A DNA stretch of 64,000 nt from UBA8752 sp002336475 (GCA_943846755.1 OX044365.1:620001-684000), one strand, 5' to 3'. Positions 1 through 12,918 are shown, numbered from the stretch's first letter. A program made the numbers and translations. The notes: generated from the letters alone by a model not told the origin.

Positions 1-54
1 ATCGGGTTTAAGATTCCACCACCGGACCAGACATTGGTGACCGAAGATGCCTAA
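1..54 (+). CDS. C-terminal fragment of an unidentified protein
   Basis: The window opens inside a reading frame that gives 17 residues ending ...KIPPPDQTLVTEDA before a TAA stop. Too little is present to assign a family. The KIPPP stretch resembles the end of a LysM repeat (another LysM gene in this window also ends in KIPPP), but that may be chance. It lies 39 bp upstream of uvrA on the same strand. Confidence 0.4.
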   Translation: MGFKIPPPDQTLVTEDA

Positions 55-93
55 CGGGGAAACCCAAAGGCCATCTGCTTGTTGAATCCCTTC

Positions 94-2985
<2,892 letters not shown>

Positions 2986-3006
2986 TATTGCTTATCTTGA
3001 TAGGTC

Positions 3007-3702
3007 ATGGTTAGAAAAACACACAATGACCCGAGGAGCTGGAATGACATCAAAGCCCACGACAGCTGGTCCATCTTTAAGATCATGTCCGAGTTCGTGG
3101 AAGGCTTTGCTGGCCTGCAGCGTGTTGGACCTTGCATCAGCATATTTGGATCCGCCCGTAAGGATGTCAATGACCCCGATTACAAGCTGGCCACGGAAGT
3201 AGGAAGACAGCTGGTAGAGAGTGGATACGGCGTCATCACTGGTGGTGGCCCTGGCATCATGGAGGCCGGAAACAAAGGCGCACACGAGGCCGGAGGCGTA
3301 TCTGTGGGACTCAACATGAGGTTGCCCCACGAGCAGCACCACAACCCCTACATCAGCCCGGAAACCAGCCTCGAATTTGACTACTTCTTCGTGCGCAAGG
3401 TGATGTTCATGAAGTACAGCCAAGGCTACATCGTGTTGCCCGGTGGATTCGGCACGCTGGACGAACTTTTCGAAGCCATCACGCTGATTCAAACCGCCAA
3501 GTCCAAGCGCTTCCCCATCGTTTTGGTGCGCAAGCAGTTCTGGGAAGGGCTCATGGATTGGATCAAGGCCACGCTGCTGGAACAAAATGCCACCATTAGC
3601 GCCAAAGACTTAGACTTGATTCACTTGGTAGATACCCCCGAAGAGGCGGTGGCCGTCATCGACACCTTCTACAAGACGTTCGTGCTCAAGCCGAACTTCT
3701 GA
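3007..3702 (+). CDS. LOG family protein (TIGR00730, nucleoside monophosphate phosphoribohydrolase type)
   Basis: The 231-residue protein has the two signatures of the LOG/TIGR00730 Rossmann-fold family: a GGGPGIMEAGNKGA loop near residues 79-92 and PGGFGTLDELFE near 145-156. These form the phosphate-binding and catalytic site for N-glycosidic cleavage of nucleoside 5'-monophosphates. Plant-type members activate cytokinins; most bacterial members have a nucleotide-salvage role that is poorly defined. A TATCTTG element ends 7 nt before the ATG. The stop codon overlaps the start of the next gene (TGATG), so the two are probably co-transcribed. The exact substrate cannot be read from sequence. 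Confidence 0.9.
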   Translation: MVRKTHNDPRSWNDIKAHDSWSIFKIMSEFVEGFAGLQRVGPCISIFGSARKDVNDPDYKLATEVGRQLVESGYGVITGGGPGIMEAGNKGAHEAGGVSVGLNMRLPHEQHHNPYISPETSLEFDYFFVRKVMFMKYSQGYIVLPGGFGTLDELFEAITLIQTAKSKRFPIVLVRKQFWEGLMDWIKATLLEQNATISAKDLDLIHLVDTPEEAVAVIDTFYKTFVLKPNF

Positions 3703-4139
3703 TGCAACGTGAGGCGACGCAATCCGGTTCGTTGATTGTGGGACGATTTAAAACCACCTGGGCCTGGCTGGGCTGTGCCATCCTGCTGGCTGGGTGCGAG
3801 GGAAGTACCACGATGACGCACACCTTTCACAACCGATCGGAAGACAGCCTCGTGCTCAAGGCGCTGTTCGACAGCTTGCCGTGGTACGATACCGCAACGG
3901 TGGTGCTGCCCCCGGGTCAAATGCACACCCTGTATACCTATGACATGCTGGGGAAATGCAACGAATGTTTTGGTCTGTACTCCCCCACCCTCTGGATCGA
4001 CACCATAGAGGTCGAGGGAAAGGTGTGGGCCATTGATCCCGCCGCAGAAGACCAGCATTGGACCAGCGAGATTACCGAGGGCCGCAGTTGGATCCGGTTC
4101 GACCACACGCTCAGCCTCACGGACCAAGACTTCGAATAG
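3702..4139 (+). CDS. Small predicted lipoprotein of unknown function
   Basis: The start codon overlaps the stop of the LOG-family gene by one base. The first 30 residues contain a hydrophobic segment ending in a lipobox-like LLAGC (Cys32), so this is probably a lipoprotein. The N-terminal region before the hydrophobic core is long, and an internal start is possible. The remaining ~110 residues have no domain I recognise; there is one CNEC pair near residue 86. Expected location is the periplasm or outer membrane. Function unknown. Confidence 0.65.
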   Translation: MQREATQSGSLIVGRFKTTWAWLGCAILLAGCEGSTTMTHTFHNRSEDSLVLKALFDSLPWYDTATVVLPPGQMHTLYTYDMLGKCNECFGLYSPTLWIDTIEVEGKVWAIDPAAEDQHWTSEITEGRSWIRFDHTLSLTDQDFE

Positions 4140-4245
4140 GGCCTGGAGATATGCACGGGGGACATGATGTTAAGTCATGGGACCGCTGTGCGGAGGGCGG
4201 GTTGAACTGGGGCACCTTTGCCGGGCACATCAACCCAAAAACTGC

Positions 4246-5235
4246 ATGAACCGCACCTTACTTTCTTGTTTGGCCCTGCTTCTGCCCGCAGCAGCACTGG
4301 CACAATTCCCATATGACCTGACCGTCCTCGATCAGCCTTACACCCCGTTGGAAGAGGCCACAGCCTTGCCTGCCGCCGCGTATGACGACGAGCTCGGCTG
4401 GGACGACCCCGAGTTTACCGCCGACATCGGCTTTGACTTTTCTTTCTCTGGTTATGTGGTGAATCAACTCGATCAAATCGGATTGGGCTCCTTGATGATG
4501 GGCAGCACATTTGACGGGCCCATTTACTTGCACGGTGTCATGCCCACGAACTACGACCTCGCCGACCTCGGCATTGCGGGAGGTGATCCTTCCATTATCC
4601 GCTGGGCCACTGATGGCGCTCCGGGCAACCGCGTCTTTACCATCGAATGGGCCAATGCCGGGATGTATGACGAAGTCTTCGATTCCGAAGTTGTGACTTC
4701 GAGCTACGTCAACATTCAAGTGCGCCTTTTCGAAGTGGACAACGCCATCGAATTCCATTATGGCCCCTCCGATATCGCAGCAGAAATCACCAGCTTTGAG
4801 CCTCCGATTGCGGGCCTGCTGCTCGAGGTCGACATCCTGTCAGAAGAGTATGACGCCTCTATCTTTGGCTTGAGCGGAGATCCCACGACTCCCTATCTCA
4901 ACTACATCGATGGGCTCTACAACTGGTATTACAGTCCCGGCTTGGACAGCTATCCCTCGGACGGCACGGTCTACCGTTTCGGCCCAACGGAGGTCACCCT
5001 GAACCTTGAAGACGTGGCGCAGGCGCGCTTCACGCTCGGTCCAAATCCCACGCAAGACTATGTGCAGGCGGTGTTTGACGGCACGCGGACATGGACGCTG
5101 CAGGACCTTTCTGGTCGCATCCTCGCTGCGGGCATGGACACCCAGCGCGCCCGGGTCGACATGACCGACCTGCCTGCCGGAACCTACCTCTTCTCCCTTG
5201 AAGGCGAGCAGACAGAAAAGGTCATCCGACAGTAA
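4246..5235 (+). CDS. Secreted protein with type IX C-terminal sorting domain
   Basis: The 329-residue protein starts with a classic Sec signal peptide ending ALAQ near residue 18. It ends in a Por-type sorting domain of about 75 residues (FTLGPNPTQDYVQ..., LQDLSGRIL, DLPAGTYLFSLEG...). Such C-terminal domains route proteins through the type IX secretion system to the outer surface. The middle is an acidic beta-rich region with no recognised catalytic motif. I chose the ATG at 4246 over the upstream in-frame start at 4177 because it puts the signal peptide at the N terminus. A strong terminator follows. Confidence 0.85.
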   Translation: MNRTLLSCLALLLPAAALAQFPYDLTVLDQPYTPLEEATALPAAAYDDELGWDDPEFTADIGFDFSFSGYVVNQLDQIGLGSLMMGSTFDGPIYLHGVMPTNYDLADLGIAGGDPSIIRWATDGAPGNRVFTIEWANAGMYDEVFDSEVVTSSYVNIQVRLFEVDNAIEFHYGPSDIAAEITSFEPPIAGLLLEVDILSEEYDASIFGLSGDPTTPYLNYIDGLYNWYYSPGLDSYPSDGTVYRFGPTEVTLNLEDVAQARFTLGPNPTQDYVQAVFDGTRTWTLQDLSGRILAAGMDTQRARVDMTDLPAGTYLFSLEGEQTEKVIRQ

Positions 5236-5256
5236 TTCCTGACATCCTGACATTGG

Positions 5257-5292
5257 AACCGCCGGCCTGCTGACAGGTCGGCGGTTTTTTTT
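5257..5292 (+). terminator. Rho-independent terminator
   Basis: A 12-bp inverted repeat (ACCGCCGGCCTG / CAGGTCGGCGGT, one G-T pair) with a 4-nt loop is followed by eight T residues. It lies 21 bp after the type IX cargo gene and separates it from htpG. Confidence 0.9.
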
Positions 5293-5350
5293 GTGCCAAA
5301 AGGCTGCGGCACGCTTCTTGAAGTGGGTCGGGTCCACACATTGATTCAAC

Positions 5351-7309
5351 ATGCAGCAAGGCCAAATCAACGTACAGACGGAAAACATCTTTCCGATCAT
5401 CAAGAAGTTCCTTTATAGCGACCACGAGATTTTCTTGCGGGAGCTCGTCTCCAACGCCGTGGACGCTACACAGAAGCGCAAGGCCCTTATCCGGGTTGGT
5501 GAAATCGAAGGCAACGCCGACGGCGCCCAGGTGCACGTCATCCTCGACAGCGAGGCCAAGACGCTGACCATCCGCGATGCCGGAATCGGCATGAGCGAGG
5601 AGGAAGTCGACAAGTACATCAACCAGATCGCCTTCTCTGGAGCCACCGAGTTCGTGGAGAAGTTCCAAGAGAAGTACGCCGACAAGGCCGACGCCAAGGA
5701 AGCCATCATCGGCCACTTCGGCCTCGGTTTCTACAGCGCCTTTATGGTCGCCGACCGGGTGGACATCTACTCCTGGAGCCAGCGCCCCGACGCCGTGCCC
5801 GTGAAGTGGACCTGCGACGGTTCCCCCAACTTTGAGATGGGCGCCATCAGCGAGGACGACTTCAAGGCCCTCGGCCGCGCCGAGGACCAGCTCCACGGCA
5901 CCGACATCGTACTCCACCTCGGTGAGGACGGCGAGGAATTCAATGAAGACGCCCGCATCAGCGGCATCCTCGACAAGTACTGCAAGTTCATGCCCGTCCC
6001 CGTCGTGTGCGGCACGTCTACCATTCAGGAAGACGATCCCAGCGGCGAGAAGGACGAAGAAGGCAACGTGAAGAAGGTATCGGTGGAGGTGCCCCGCGTG
6101 ATCAACGAGACCGAAGCCATCTGGCTCAAGTCACCCGCCGATCTCGAGGACAAGGACTACCTGGATTTCTACCGGACGCTCTACCCGATGAACTTCGAGG
6201 AGCCGCTCTTCCAGATCCACCTCAACGTGGACTTCCCCTTCAACCTCACGGGCATCTTGTACTTCCCCAAGGTCAAGAAGGAGATGGATTTGCAGCGCAA
6301 CAAGATCCACCTCTACTCCAACCAGGTGTTCATCACCGACAACGTAGAGAACATCGTTCCAGACTTCCTGACGTTGCTGCACGGGGTGATCGACAGCCCG
6401 GACATTCCGCTCAACGTCTCCCGCTCCTACCTGCAGGAAGATGCCAACGTGAAGAAGATCACGTCGCACATCAGCAAAAAGGTGAGCGACAAGCTCGCCA
6501 AGATGTTCAAGGACGACCGCGAGGACTTTGCCGCCAAGTGGAACGACATCCAGGTCTTTACCGAGTACGGCATGCTCATGGACGAGAAGTTCTTTGAGCG
6601 CGCCGGCAAGTTTGCCCTCTACGCTGACACGGCGGGCAACCACCGCACCATGGAGGAGCTCGTGGAAGCCGTCAAGGAGACACAAACCGACAAGGACGGC
6701 AATGTGGTCCTGCTCTACACGCCCAACCCTGCTGCACAGCACAGCTATGTGGCCGCAGCTGAGGATGCCGGATACGCGGTGCTCCACCTGGAGAGCCCGC
6801 TGACTTCTCACCTCGTGCAGAAGCTGGAGATGGGGTCGGGAGACACAAAGGTGCAGTTCCGCCGCGTGGACTCCGACATCGTCGACCGCCTGATCCCCAA
6901 AGACGATGCGCCTGAGAGCGTGCTCAATGAGGAGCAGCAAACGGCCATGAAGGAGGAGATTGAAACGATTGTACCGGACAAGACAACCTACAAGGTGTCC
7001 TTTGCCCCCATGTCTCCTACCGCACCGCCCATCACCATCACGCAGAGCGAATTCATGCGCCGCATGAAGGAGCAGCAGCGCGTCGGCGGAGGGGGCGGAA
7101 TGGCCATGTTTGGCGACATGCCCGACAGCTATGACGTGGTGTTCAACGCCAACCATCCGCTGGTGACCTCGTGGACCGAAGGCGACGCCGAAGGCCGCAA
7201 GCCCAAGATGGAACGCGCCATCGCATTGGCCCGACTGTCGCAAGGATTGTTGCAAGGCGAAGAGCTCACACAGTTCATTGCGTCCGGTTATGCCAGCCTG
7301 AACGACTAA
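5351..7309 (+). CDS. htpG: Molecular chaperone HtpG (Hsp90)
   Basis: The 652-residue protein is a bacterial Hsp90: an ATP-driven dimeric cytosolic chaperone. The N-terminal GHKL ATPase domain shows the conserved E-x4-D box (RELVSNAVDA, near residue 29), DAGIGMS (near 77) and GHFGLGFYSAF (near 120). The middle domain contains the conserved Arg loop region NVSRSYLQED (near 354) and the C-terminal part holds the dimerisation domain. Length is typical of Bacteroidota HtpG. It heads a cluster with LemA, two TPM proteins and a TerB-DnaJ protein, with only 9 bp to lemA. Confidence 0.97.
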   Translation: MQQGQINVQTENIFPIIKKFLYSDHEIFLRELVSNAVDATQKRKALIRVGEIEGNADGAQVHVILDSEAKTLTIRDAGIGMSEEEVDKYINQIAFSGATEFVEKFQEKYADKADAKEAIIGHFGLGFYSAFMVADRVDIYSWSQRPDAVPVKWTCDGSPNFEMGAISEDDFKALGRAEDQLHGTDIVLHLGEDGEEFNEDARISGILDKYCKFMPVPVVCGTSTIQEDDPSGEKDEEGNVKKVSVEVPRVINETEAIWLKSPADLEDKDYLDFYRTLYPMNFEEPLFQIHLNVDFPFNLTGILYFPKVKKEMDLQRNKIHLYSNQVFITDNVENIVPDFLTLLHGVIDSPDIPLNVSRSYLQEDANVKKITSHISKKVSDKLAKMFKDDREDFAAKWNDIQVFTEYGMLMDEKFFERAGKFALYADTAGNHRTMEELVEAVKETQTDKDGNVVLLYTPNPAAQHSYVAAAEDAGYAVLHLESPLTSHLVQKLEMGSGDTKVQFRRVDSDIVDRLIPKDDAPESVLNEEQQTAMKEEIETIVPDKTTYKVSFAPMSPTAPPITITQSEFMRRMKEQQRVGGGGGMAMFGDMPDSYDVVFNANHPLVTSWTEGDAEGRKPKMERAIALARLSQGLLQGEELTQFIASGYASLND

Positions 7310-7318
7310 ACTGCATTC

Positions 7319-7903
7319 ATGAAATACGCACTGTGGGCCATTTTGGCCCTGTTCCTGCTGGTCGGCTTCAATGCCATGTCCAACTACAACGGCTTTGTCG
7401 CGATGGAAGAAACCGTCGACGAGCAATGGGCCAATGTGGAGACACAGTACCAGCGCCGCTTTGATTTGATCCCGAACCTCGTGGCCACCGTCAAGGGGGT
7501 CGCCGATTTCGAGAAAAGCACCCTCACAGCGGTCACCGAGGCCCGCGCCTCTGCCTTTAACGCCATGAAGGCCGTGGGCGATGGAACGGGCAGCATCGCC
7601 GATTTCCAGCGGTCCAACATGGTGCTCGGAGGTGCCATGAACGGCATGCTGGGGTACAGCGAGCGCTACCCGGAGCTCAAGGCCAACCAGAACTTCTCTG
7701 ACCTCCAAGCGCAGCTCGAAGGCACCGAGAACCGCATCACCGTGGCCCGCAAGGACTTCAACGGCGCGGTCAAGGGGTACAATGGATCGGTGCGCCGCTT
7801 CCCCGGTGCTTTCTGGGCCAGCATGTTTGGGTTTGACCAGCGCGATTACTTCGAGTCTGTGGCAGGATCTGAGGCCGCCCCCGCAGTGGACTTCGGCGCC
7901 TGA
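7319..7903 (+). CDS. lemA: LemA family protein
   Basis: The 194-residue protein has one N-terminal membrane segment (about residues 4-20), an extracytoplasmic start (SNYNGF) and the family signature QWANVETQYQRRFDLIPNLV (near 38-57), followed by long helices. LemA proteins are membrane-anchored helical bundles of unclear biochemical role. They are commonly encoded next to TPM-domain proteins, as here. The stop overlaps the next start by one base. LemA is recognised with high confidence, but its function is not established. Confidence 0.93.
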   Translation: MKYALWAILALFLLVGFNAMSNYNGFVAMEETVDEQWANVETQYQRRFDLIPNLVATVKGVADFEKSTLTAVTEARASAFNAMKAVGDGTGSIADFQRSNMVLGGAMNGMLGYSERYPELKANQNFSDLQAQLEGTENRITVARKDFNGAVKGYNGSVRRFPGAFWASMFGFDQRDYFESVAGSEAAPAVDFGA

Positions 7904-8337
7904 TGGCCGCACGTGACTTTCTGAGCGAGAAGGACAAGGCCGACATCTTGGCCGCCATCTCCGACGCCGAATCCCAGACCAGCGGAGAAATCCGCTTGCA
8001 TGTGGAATCGCGGTGCAAGGCCGACGTGCTGGACCGCGCTGCCGCCGTGTTTGCCACCCTCGGCATGCACAAGACGGAACTCCGCAACGGGGTGCTGTTC
8101 TACCTCGCCACCACAGACCGGCAGTTCGCCATCCTCGGTGACGGCGGCATCAATGCGGCCGTGCCCGAAGGTTTCTGGGACGGCGTCAAGGACACCGTCA
8201 TCGCCGGGCTCGCCGACGGAAAAGCCGGAGCAGGCCTCGCCGCAGGCATCCGCCTGGCGGGAGAGCAGCTTTCGGCGCACTTCCCTGTGGCTGAAGACGA
8301 CGTGAACGAACTCTCTGACGACATCAGTTTCGGATGA
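7903..8337 (+). CDS. TPM-domain protein (TLP18.3/Psb32/MOLO-1 type), soluble
   Basis: The 144-residue protein is essentially one TPM domain (TSGEIRLHVE near residue 26, GVLFYLATTDRQFAILGD near 63, and a final amphipathic helix). It has no signal peptide or membrane helix, so it is probably cytosolic, unlike its neighbour. TPM domains are found in thylakoid phosphatase-like and photosystem-repair proteins; no bacterial activity is firmly assigned. Its start overlaps lemA by one base and its stop overlaps the next TPM gene by four, showing tight co-expression. Confidence 0.88.
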   Translation: MAARDFLSEKDKADILAAISDAESQTSGEIRLHVESRCKADVLDRAAAVFATLGMHKTELRNGVLFYLATTDRQFAILGDGGINAAVPEGFWDGVKDTVIAGLADGKAGAGLAAGIRLAGEQLSAHFPVAEDDVNELSDDISFG

Positions 8338-9159
8338 AGCGCTGGACCTCCCTCCTCGTGGCTTTGCTCGCGGCAGCGCTGACGGGCCTGTTTGGTCAGG
8401 CCGAATTGGACTGCCTGCCTGAAAGCGGCACGCCGGGCACGTTTGTGTACGACTATGCCGGGCTGATTTCTCCTCAGGATGAAGCCGGGCTCAACGCCTA
8501 CATCCGCGCACTGAATGACACCACGCCCAACAGCATCGTGGTGGTGACCCACCCCGACCTCTGTGGCGAAGACCCTTTTGACTTTGCCACCGGTGTGGGC
8601 CGCAAGTGGGGCGTGGGCGATGCCGAATTCGACAATGGCGTGGTGCTGGCCCTGTCGCCCAAGACGCCGGAACGCAAAGGACAGGTGTTCATCGCTGTTG
8701 GTTATGGCCTCGAGGGTGCGATCCCCGATGTCACCGCCAACCGCATCATCGATTTGGAGATGGTTCCCGAGTTCCGCTTGGGGGGCGACGGCGCCTACGC
8801 GCGGGGCATACAGAACGCTGTTTACGTACTCGCGCCACTGGCCAGCGGAGAATTTGTAGGGATATACGCCAGGCCAAGAAATCGGCACGGGCGGCCTTCT
8901 CGCCATCCTGGTGGTGCTCTTTTTGATCTTTGGCCTGCCCCTGATCATGGTCATGGCCTTGGTGCGGCGCTATGCCCGGAGCAACAACGGCCTCGGGTCC
9001 CTCCTCGCCCTCATCTTGCTGGCCAACCAACGCAGCTCCAGCGGCTCCTACCGCCACTTCCGTGGTGGCACGGGCGGCTTCGGAGGCGGCGGCTTCGGAG
9101 GCAGCGGCGGGTTTGGTGGCGGTGGATTTGGCGGCGGTGGCGCCGGCGGCAGCTGGTAA
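8334..9159 (+). pseudogene. Membrane TPM-domain protein, frameshifted near 8860
   Basis: The first frame encodes a signal peptide and a full TPM domain (GTFVYDYAGLISPQDE, FIAVGYGLEGAIPD). At about 8859-8861 (a GGG run) the meaningful frame changes. Beyond it, a frame with stop at 9157 encodes a hydrophobic helix (LLAILVVLFLIFGLPLIM) and a Gly-rich tail (GGFGGGGFGG...), the usual C terminus of this family. Deleting one G reads V-G-Y-T-P-G-Q-E-I-G straight through. In the original frame translation runs accidentally on into the next gene. A real mutation or a homopolymer sequencing error are both possible; neighbours are intact. Confidence 0.8.
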
Positions 9160-9170
9160 AGAGAACAGAC

Positions 9171-9920
9171 ATGAGCAAATACGCGAAGTACATCGGAGGC
9201 GCCCTCGGCTGGGCATTGGGCGGGCCCCTCGGCGCGGTCATGGGTTATGCCTTTGGCTCCATGATGGGCGACAACAGCTTGTCCATGGAAGGCCAGGGCC
9301 AACCGCGCCAGGCCACTGGGCCCCGCCGTCGGCAAACCGGCGCAGGCGATTTCGCGGCTTCTATGATCGTCCTCAGTGCGGCGGTGATGAAGGCCGACGA
9401 CCGCATCCTGAAGTCGGAGCTGGACTATGTGAAGCGGTTCTTCGTGAGCAACTTCGGCGACGCCCAAGCCGAGCGTTACATCCTCACCTTGCGCGAGGTC
9501 TTAAAACAAGACGTGGACGCCCGTGCCGTCTGCCGACAAATCCAAGGGATGATGGAGCACAGCAAGCGCTTGCTCCTGCTGCAGTACATGTACGGCATCG
9601 CCCAGGCCGATGGCGACGTGGACCCCCGCGAGGTCGAGGTCATCCGCCAAATCGCTGGCTGGCTCGGCATCAGCGCCAAAGACGTCAAGAGCATCGAGGC
9701 CAGCTTCTACACCGACGTCGCCTCCCACTACGCCGTCCTCGAGATCTCGGAATCGGCCACCGACAGCGAGGTCAAAAAGGCCTTCCGCCGCATGGCCGTC
9801 AAGTTCCACCCCGACAAGGTGCGCGACATGGGCGAGGACTACCAGAAGCAGGCCCGCAATCGCTTCGACCGCATCACCGCCGCCTACGAGGCCATCAAAA
9901 AACAGCGCGGCATCAAATGA
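9171..9920 (+). CDS. TerB-DnaJ co-chaperone (DjlA-like)
   Basis: The 249-residue protein has an N-terminal Gly-rich segment (GALGWALGGPLGAVMGYAFG) that may insert in the membrane, as in DjlA. A TerB-like helical domain follows (about residues 60-170, with KADDRILKSELDYV and QADGDVDPREVEVI). The C terminus is a J domain whose HPD motif is intact (KFHPDKV near 219). The J domain would stimulate DnaK ATPase. It is the last gene of the htpG-lemA-TPM cluster, so the operon pairs Hsp90 with an Hsp40-type partner. The ATG at 9171 lies 11 bp after the TPM stop. Confidence 0.9.
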   Translation: MSKYAKYIGGALGWALGGPLGAVMGYAFGSMMGDNSLSMEGQGQPRQATGPRRRQTGAGDFAASMIVLSAAVMKADDRILKSELDYVKRFFVSNFGDAQAERYILTLREVLKQDVDARAVCRQIQGMMEHSKRLLLLQYMYGIAQADGDVDPREVEVIRQIAGWLGISAKDVKSIEASFYTDVASHYAVLEISESATDSEVKKAFRRMAVKFHPDKVRDMGEDYQKQARNRFDRITAAYEAIKKQRGIK

Positions 9921-9954
9921 TCAGGCGACTAACGAATCCGCACTACCCCTAAAA

Positions 9955-12918
9955 TCAGTAGTACTCTTTGATGTAAGCGTAAGCTTTGTCAAAGAGGGTT
10001 TGGTCGCGAAGCTTGTATTTGAGCCAGAGTACTTTTCGCAGTTCAGATTGCACCTCGCGCTCTCCTGCTGAAGACTGCTGCCAACCATCAAAGCGAACGA
10101 CGCGCACAAAGGCATCGATGTCTTCGACGATGCGCTCCACGACAACGCGGCGTGTCGTCGGTCTTGACGGACTGGAAAGAGTTCGGTGAGGGCTGCCTTT
10201 GGCGTTTTTTCGGCGGCAGCGGCTTCTTTGGCCTTTTCCGTGGCGACGGTGTCGCGGGCGATTCTGCAGAGCTCTTTGACGAATTCAATGGACGTGATGA
10301 GGCCTGCCTCTGCGCGGTCACGCAACGCTTCGAGGCGTTCACTGAGCTTCTTGAACTCAGGGTCGCCTGAGTGCTTTTGGAAGCGCTTGACCAAAATCTT
10401 TTCAAGCCGCTTGGCATTGCGGGGATCAGGGTTGTTGAAGATGTCTTCGATGACATCGGCATCCAGGACAAACTCATCCAAGTCGTGCACCTCACCTACG
10501 TGGGTATGCTCGTGCATGATCTTCAGCGTCATTGGCCCGTGAGAGTGCCACAGCAATCGACCGATGGTGTCGGATGCCGGCCGCACCGATTCAAAGACGG
10601 CGGAGAGCCATCGGTAATCGGCATTGAACACATCGAGGATGCGGTCGGGTGACAACGACTCCCAAAGTTTGGACAGGCGTTTGTAATCGCGCGCAAATGC
10701 GTCCTTGGCCTCGTCCGTCTTGATTTTTTGCTGGGCCGCTTCTAGCTCCTCAAACCCGCCAGAATCGCGGCTCACCCCTTCAAAATGAGCCAACGCCGCC
10801 TTCATCGCTTTGGGCAATTCATCCCGCAACACAGAGAGGTTGGAGATGACCTGTTTCACGCTCTCCTCGTCAAACTGCAGCGCCTTCGCGGCATCGTCAA
10901 ACACCCCGTAATAGTCCACGATGCGACCATAGGTTTTGCCCGGATACTTTCGGTTGGTGCGGCAGATGGCCTGGAGCAAGGTGTGGTCCTTGATGGACTT
11001 GTCCAAGTACATCGTTTGGAGGATGGGCGCATCGAAGCCCGTGAGCAGCTTGGAAGTCACGATGAGGAACTGCAAATCCGAATTGGCATCGTTGAACGTC
11101 TCGAGCACTTTCTCCTGCTTGCCTCCCGACAGGTCGTACTTCTGCTTGAACTCAGGCCGGTCGTTGGCCGTAGTGGACATCACCACTGCGCTGGCATTCT
11201 CGGAAAGTGCTTGTCCAGTTCTTGCTTGTACTCGTCACATGCGAAACGGTCGGTGGTCACAATCATGGCTTTGAAGCCGTGTGGTGCCACTTTTTCCTTG
11301 AAATGACCGGCGATGTCGGCCACCACTTTTTCCACCCGTTCGGGAGACTTCAAGAACGCGGACATGCGCGCCGACTTTTTGTTCAGCTTGTCCGCCTCTT
11401 CGGCGGTCAAGTCCGCCGACTCTTTGAAGGCCTCCATGGCCGTATCGATGGCGTCCTTGTCCAAGTGGACGTCCACCAGGCGTGGCTCAAAGTGCAACGG
11501 CAACGTGGCTTCATCACGAATGGAATCGTGGAACGTGTAGCGCGACATGTAGCCACCTTCGTCCTCCTCTTCTCCAAAGGCCCAGAACGTGTTCTTGTCC
11601 GCCTTGTTGATGGGCGTCCCCGTGAGTCCGAAGAGGAACGCGTTGGGCAAAGCCGCGCGCATGGCACGTCCGAGGTCGCCCTCTTGTGTCCGGTGGGCCT
11701 CGTCGACCAACACCACGATGTTTTCACGGGTGTTGAGGTTGGCCGGAGCCCCTTGGAACTTGTGAATCATCGACACGATGATTTTCCGCGTGTCGCGCTC
11801 AAGCAGTCGTCGAACCTCTTCGATTTTCTCCGTTGACACCACGTTGGACACATCGGCCGCGTCGAAGATGCCGGTGATCTGCGTGTCCAAATCTGTCCGA
11901 TCGACCAGCACCATCACCGTCGGGCTTTTCAGGGCAGGGTCACGGCGCAGCTTCTGGGCTGCAAACACCATCAGGAACGACTTGCCAGAGCCCTGGAAGT
12001 GCCAGATGAGCCCCTTCTTGAGCCGGCCTTCCTTGACCCGCTCCACAATCTTGTTGGCCCCCTCGTACTGTTGGAAGCGCGGGATGACCTTGATGCGCCT
12101 TCCGCCCTTGCCTGAGGAGAACAAACTGAAATTCCGCAGGATGTCCAACAGCCGCTCTGGCTTCAAGAGGTCGGAGAGCTCATTGCCCACTTCACCCAAT
12201 CCGATTTGGCGAGCAATGGCATCGGGATCGTTCTCCATCCGCCATGGCGCCCAATGCTCCAGCGGGCAGCGCACGCCACCGTAATAGAGCTGCTTCCCTT
12301 CCGTGGCAAAGACAGGATGTTGGGCACAAAGAGCTCCGCCACGGCATTCTCATACACCTCATGGATCTCCGTAGCCCCATCGAGCCAGGAGATGGACGAA
12401 CGGATGGCCGTCTTCGCTTCCCCGACCACCACAGGCAGACCGTTGATGAAGAGCACCACGTCCGGAATCTTCGTCTCCTGCTTCCGGACGCGGAACTGAT
12501 TCGTCACCACATACCGGTTCGCTGACACATCGTCAAAATCAATCAGGCGCACCGGCACGTGCCGATTGTGCTCTCCAAACGGCATGGTCCGATCCCCGAC
12601 CAGCCAACGGTGGAACTCCTCATTGGCCTTCACCAAGCCATCCGTCCGCACCCCCAAGATGATGGCCCGCAACTTGTAGATGACCTCATCCGCCAACTCT
12701 GGCTGCGCTGCAATCTCCGGATTCAACCGCACCAACGCCGCCTTCAGTTCCTCCACCAACAGCACCTCGTTCTGCTCCCGCCCCAACTCACTGGGCGCCA
12801 CATACTCCCACGCCGGACCATATTCGGCGGCAGGCTCACGAACCTCTCCCGAGTTCAAATTCACCCCACTCAAACGGTGGACGATGAAATGCTCAACGGA
12901 ATTCAGTTCGTTAAACAT
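9955..12918 (-). pseudogene. hsdR: Type I restriction enzyme R subunit (HsdR), multiple frameshifts
   Basis: HsdR is the ATP-driven translocase and nuclease of type I systems. All key pieces are visible but split over frames. The PD-ExK nuclease core (PDVVLFINGLPVVVGEAKT) is in the first frame; Walker A (QGSGKSF), DEAH (VDEAHRT) and GLTGTP are in the second; the helicase C-terminal half is in the third; and the end (ERIVEDIDAFVRVVRFDGW...) is in another. Shifts fall near 12308-12311, 11201-11203, 10174-10178 and 10146-10150, each explicable by one base, several in short homopolymers. The ATG at 12918 overlaps the hsdS stop by 8 nt. It is probably inactive unless the indels are sequencing errors. 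Confidence 0.85.

Noticed and set aside
6131..7912. 593-codon minus-strand open frame
   Set aside because: Antisense to htpG and lemA, both certain genes; its composition is that of an antisense shadow.
8334..9920. Apparent TPM-DnaJ fusion protein of 528 residues
   Set aside because: The middle third (Arg/Pro/Trp-rich) is out of frame relative to a clear TPM membrane helix and Gly-rich tail; the fusion arises from one indel.
8972..9952. 326-codon plus-strand frame
   Set aside because: An alternate frame over the Gly-rich tail and the DnaJ gene, giving low-complexity Ala/Arg sequence.
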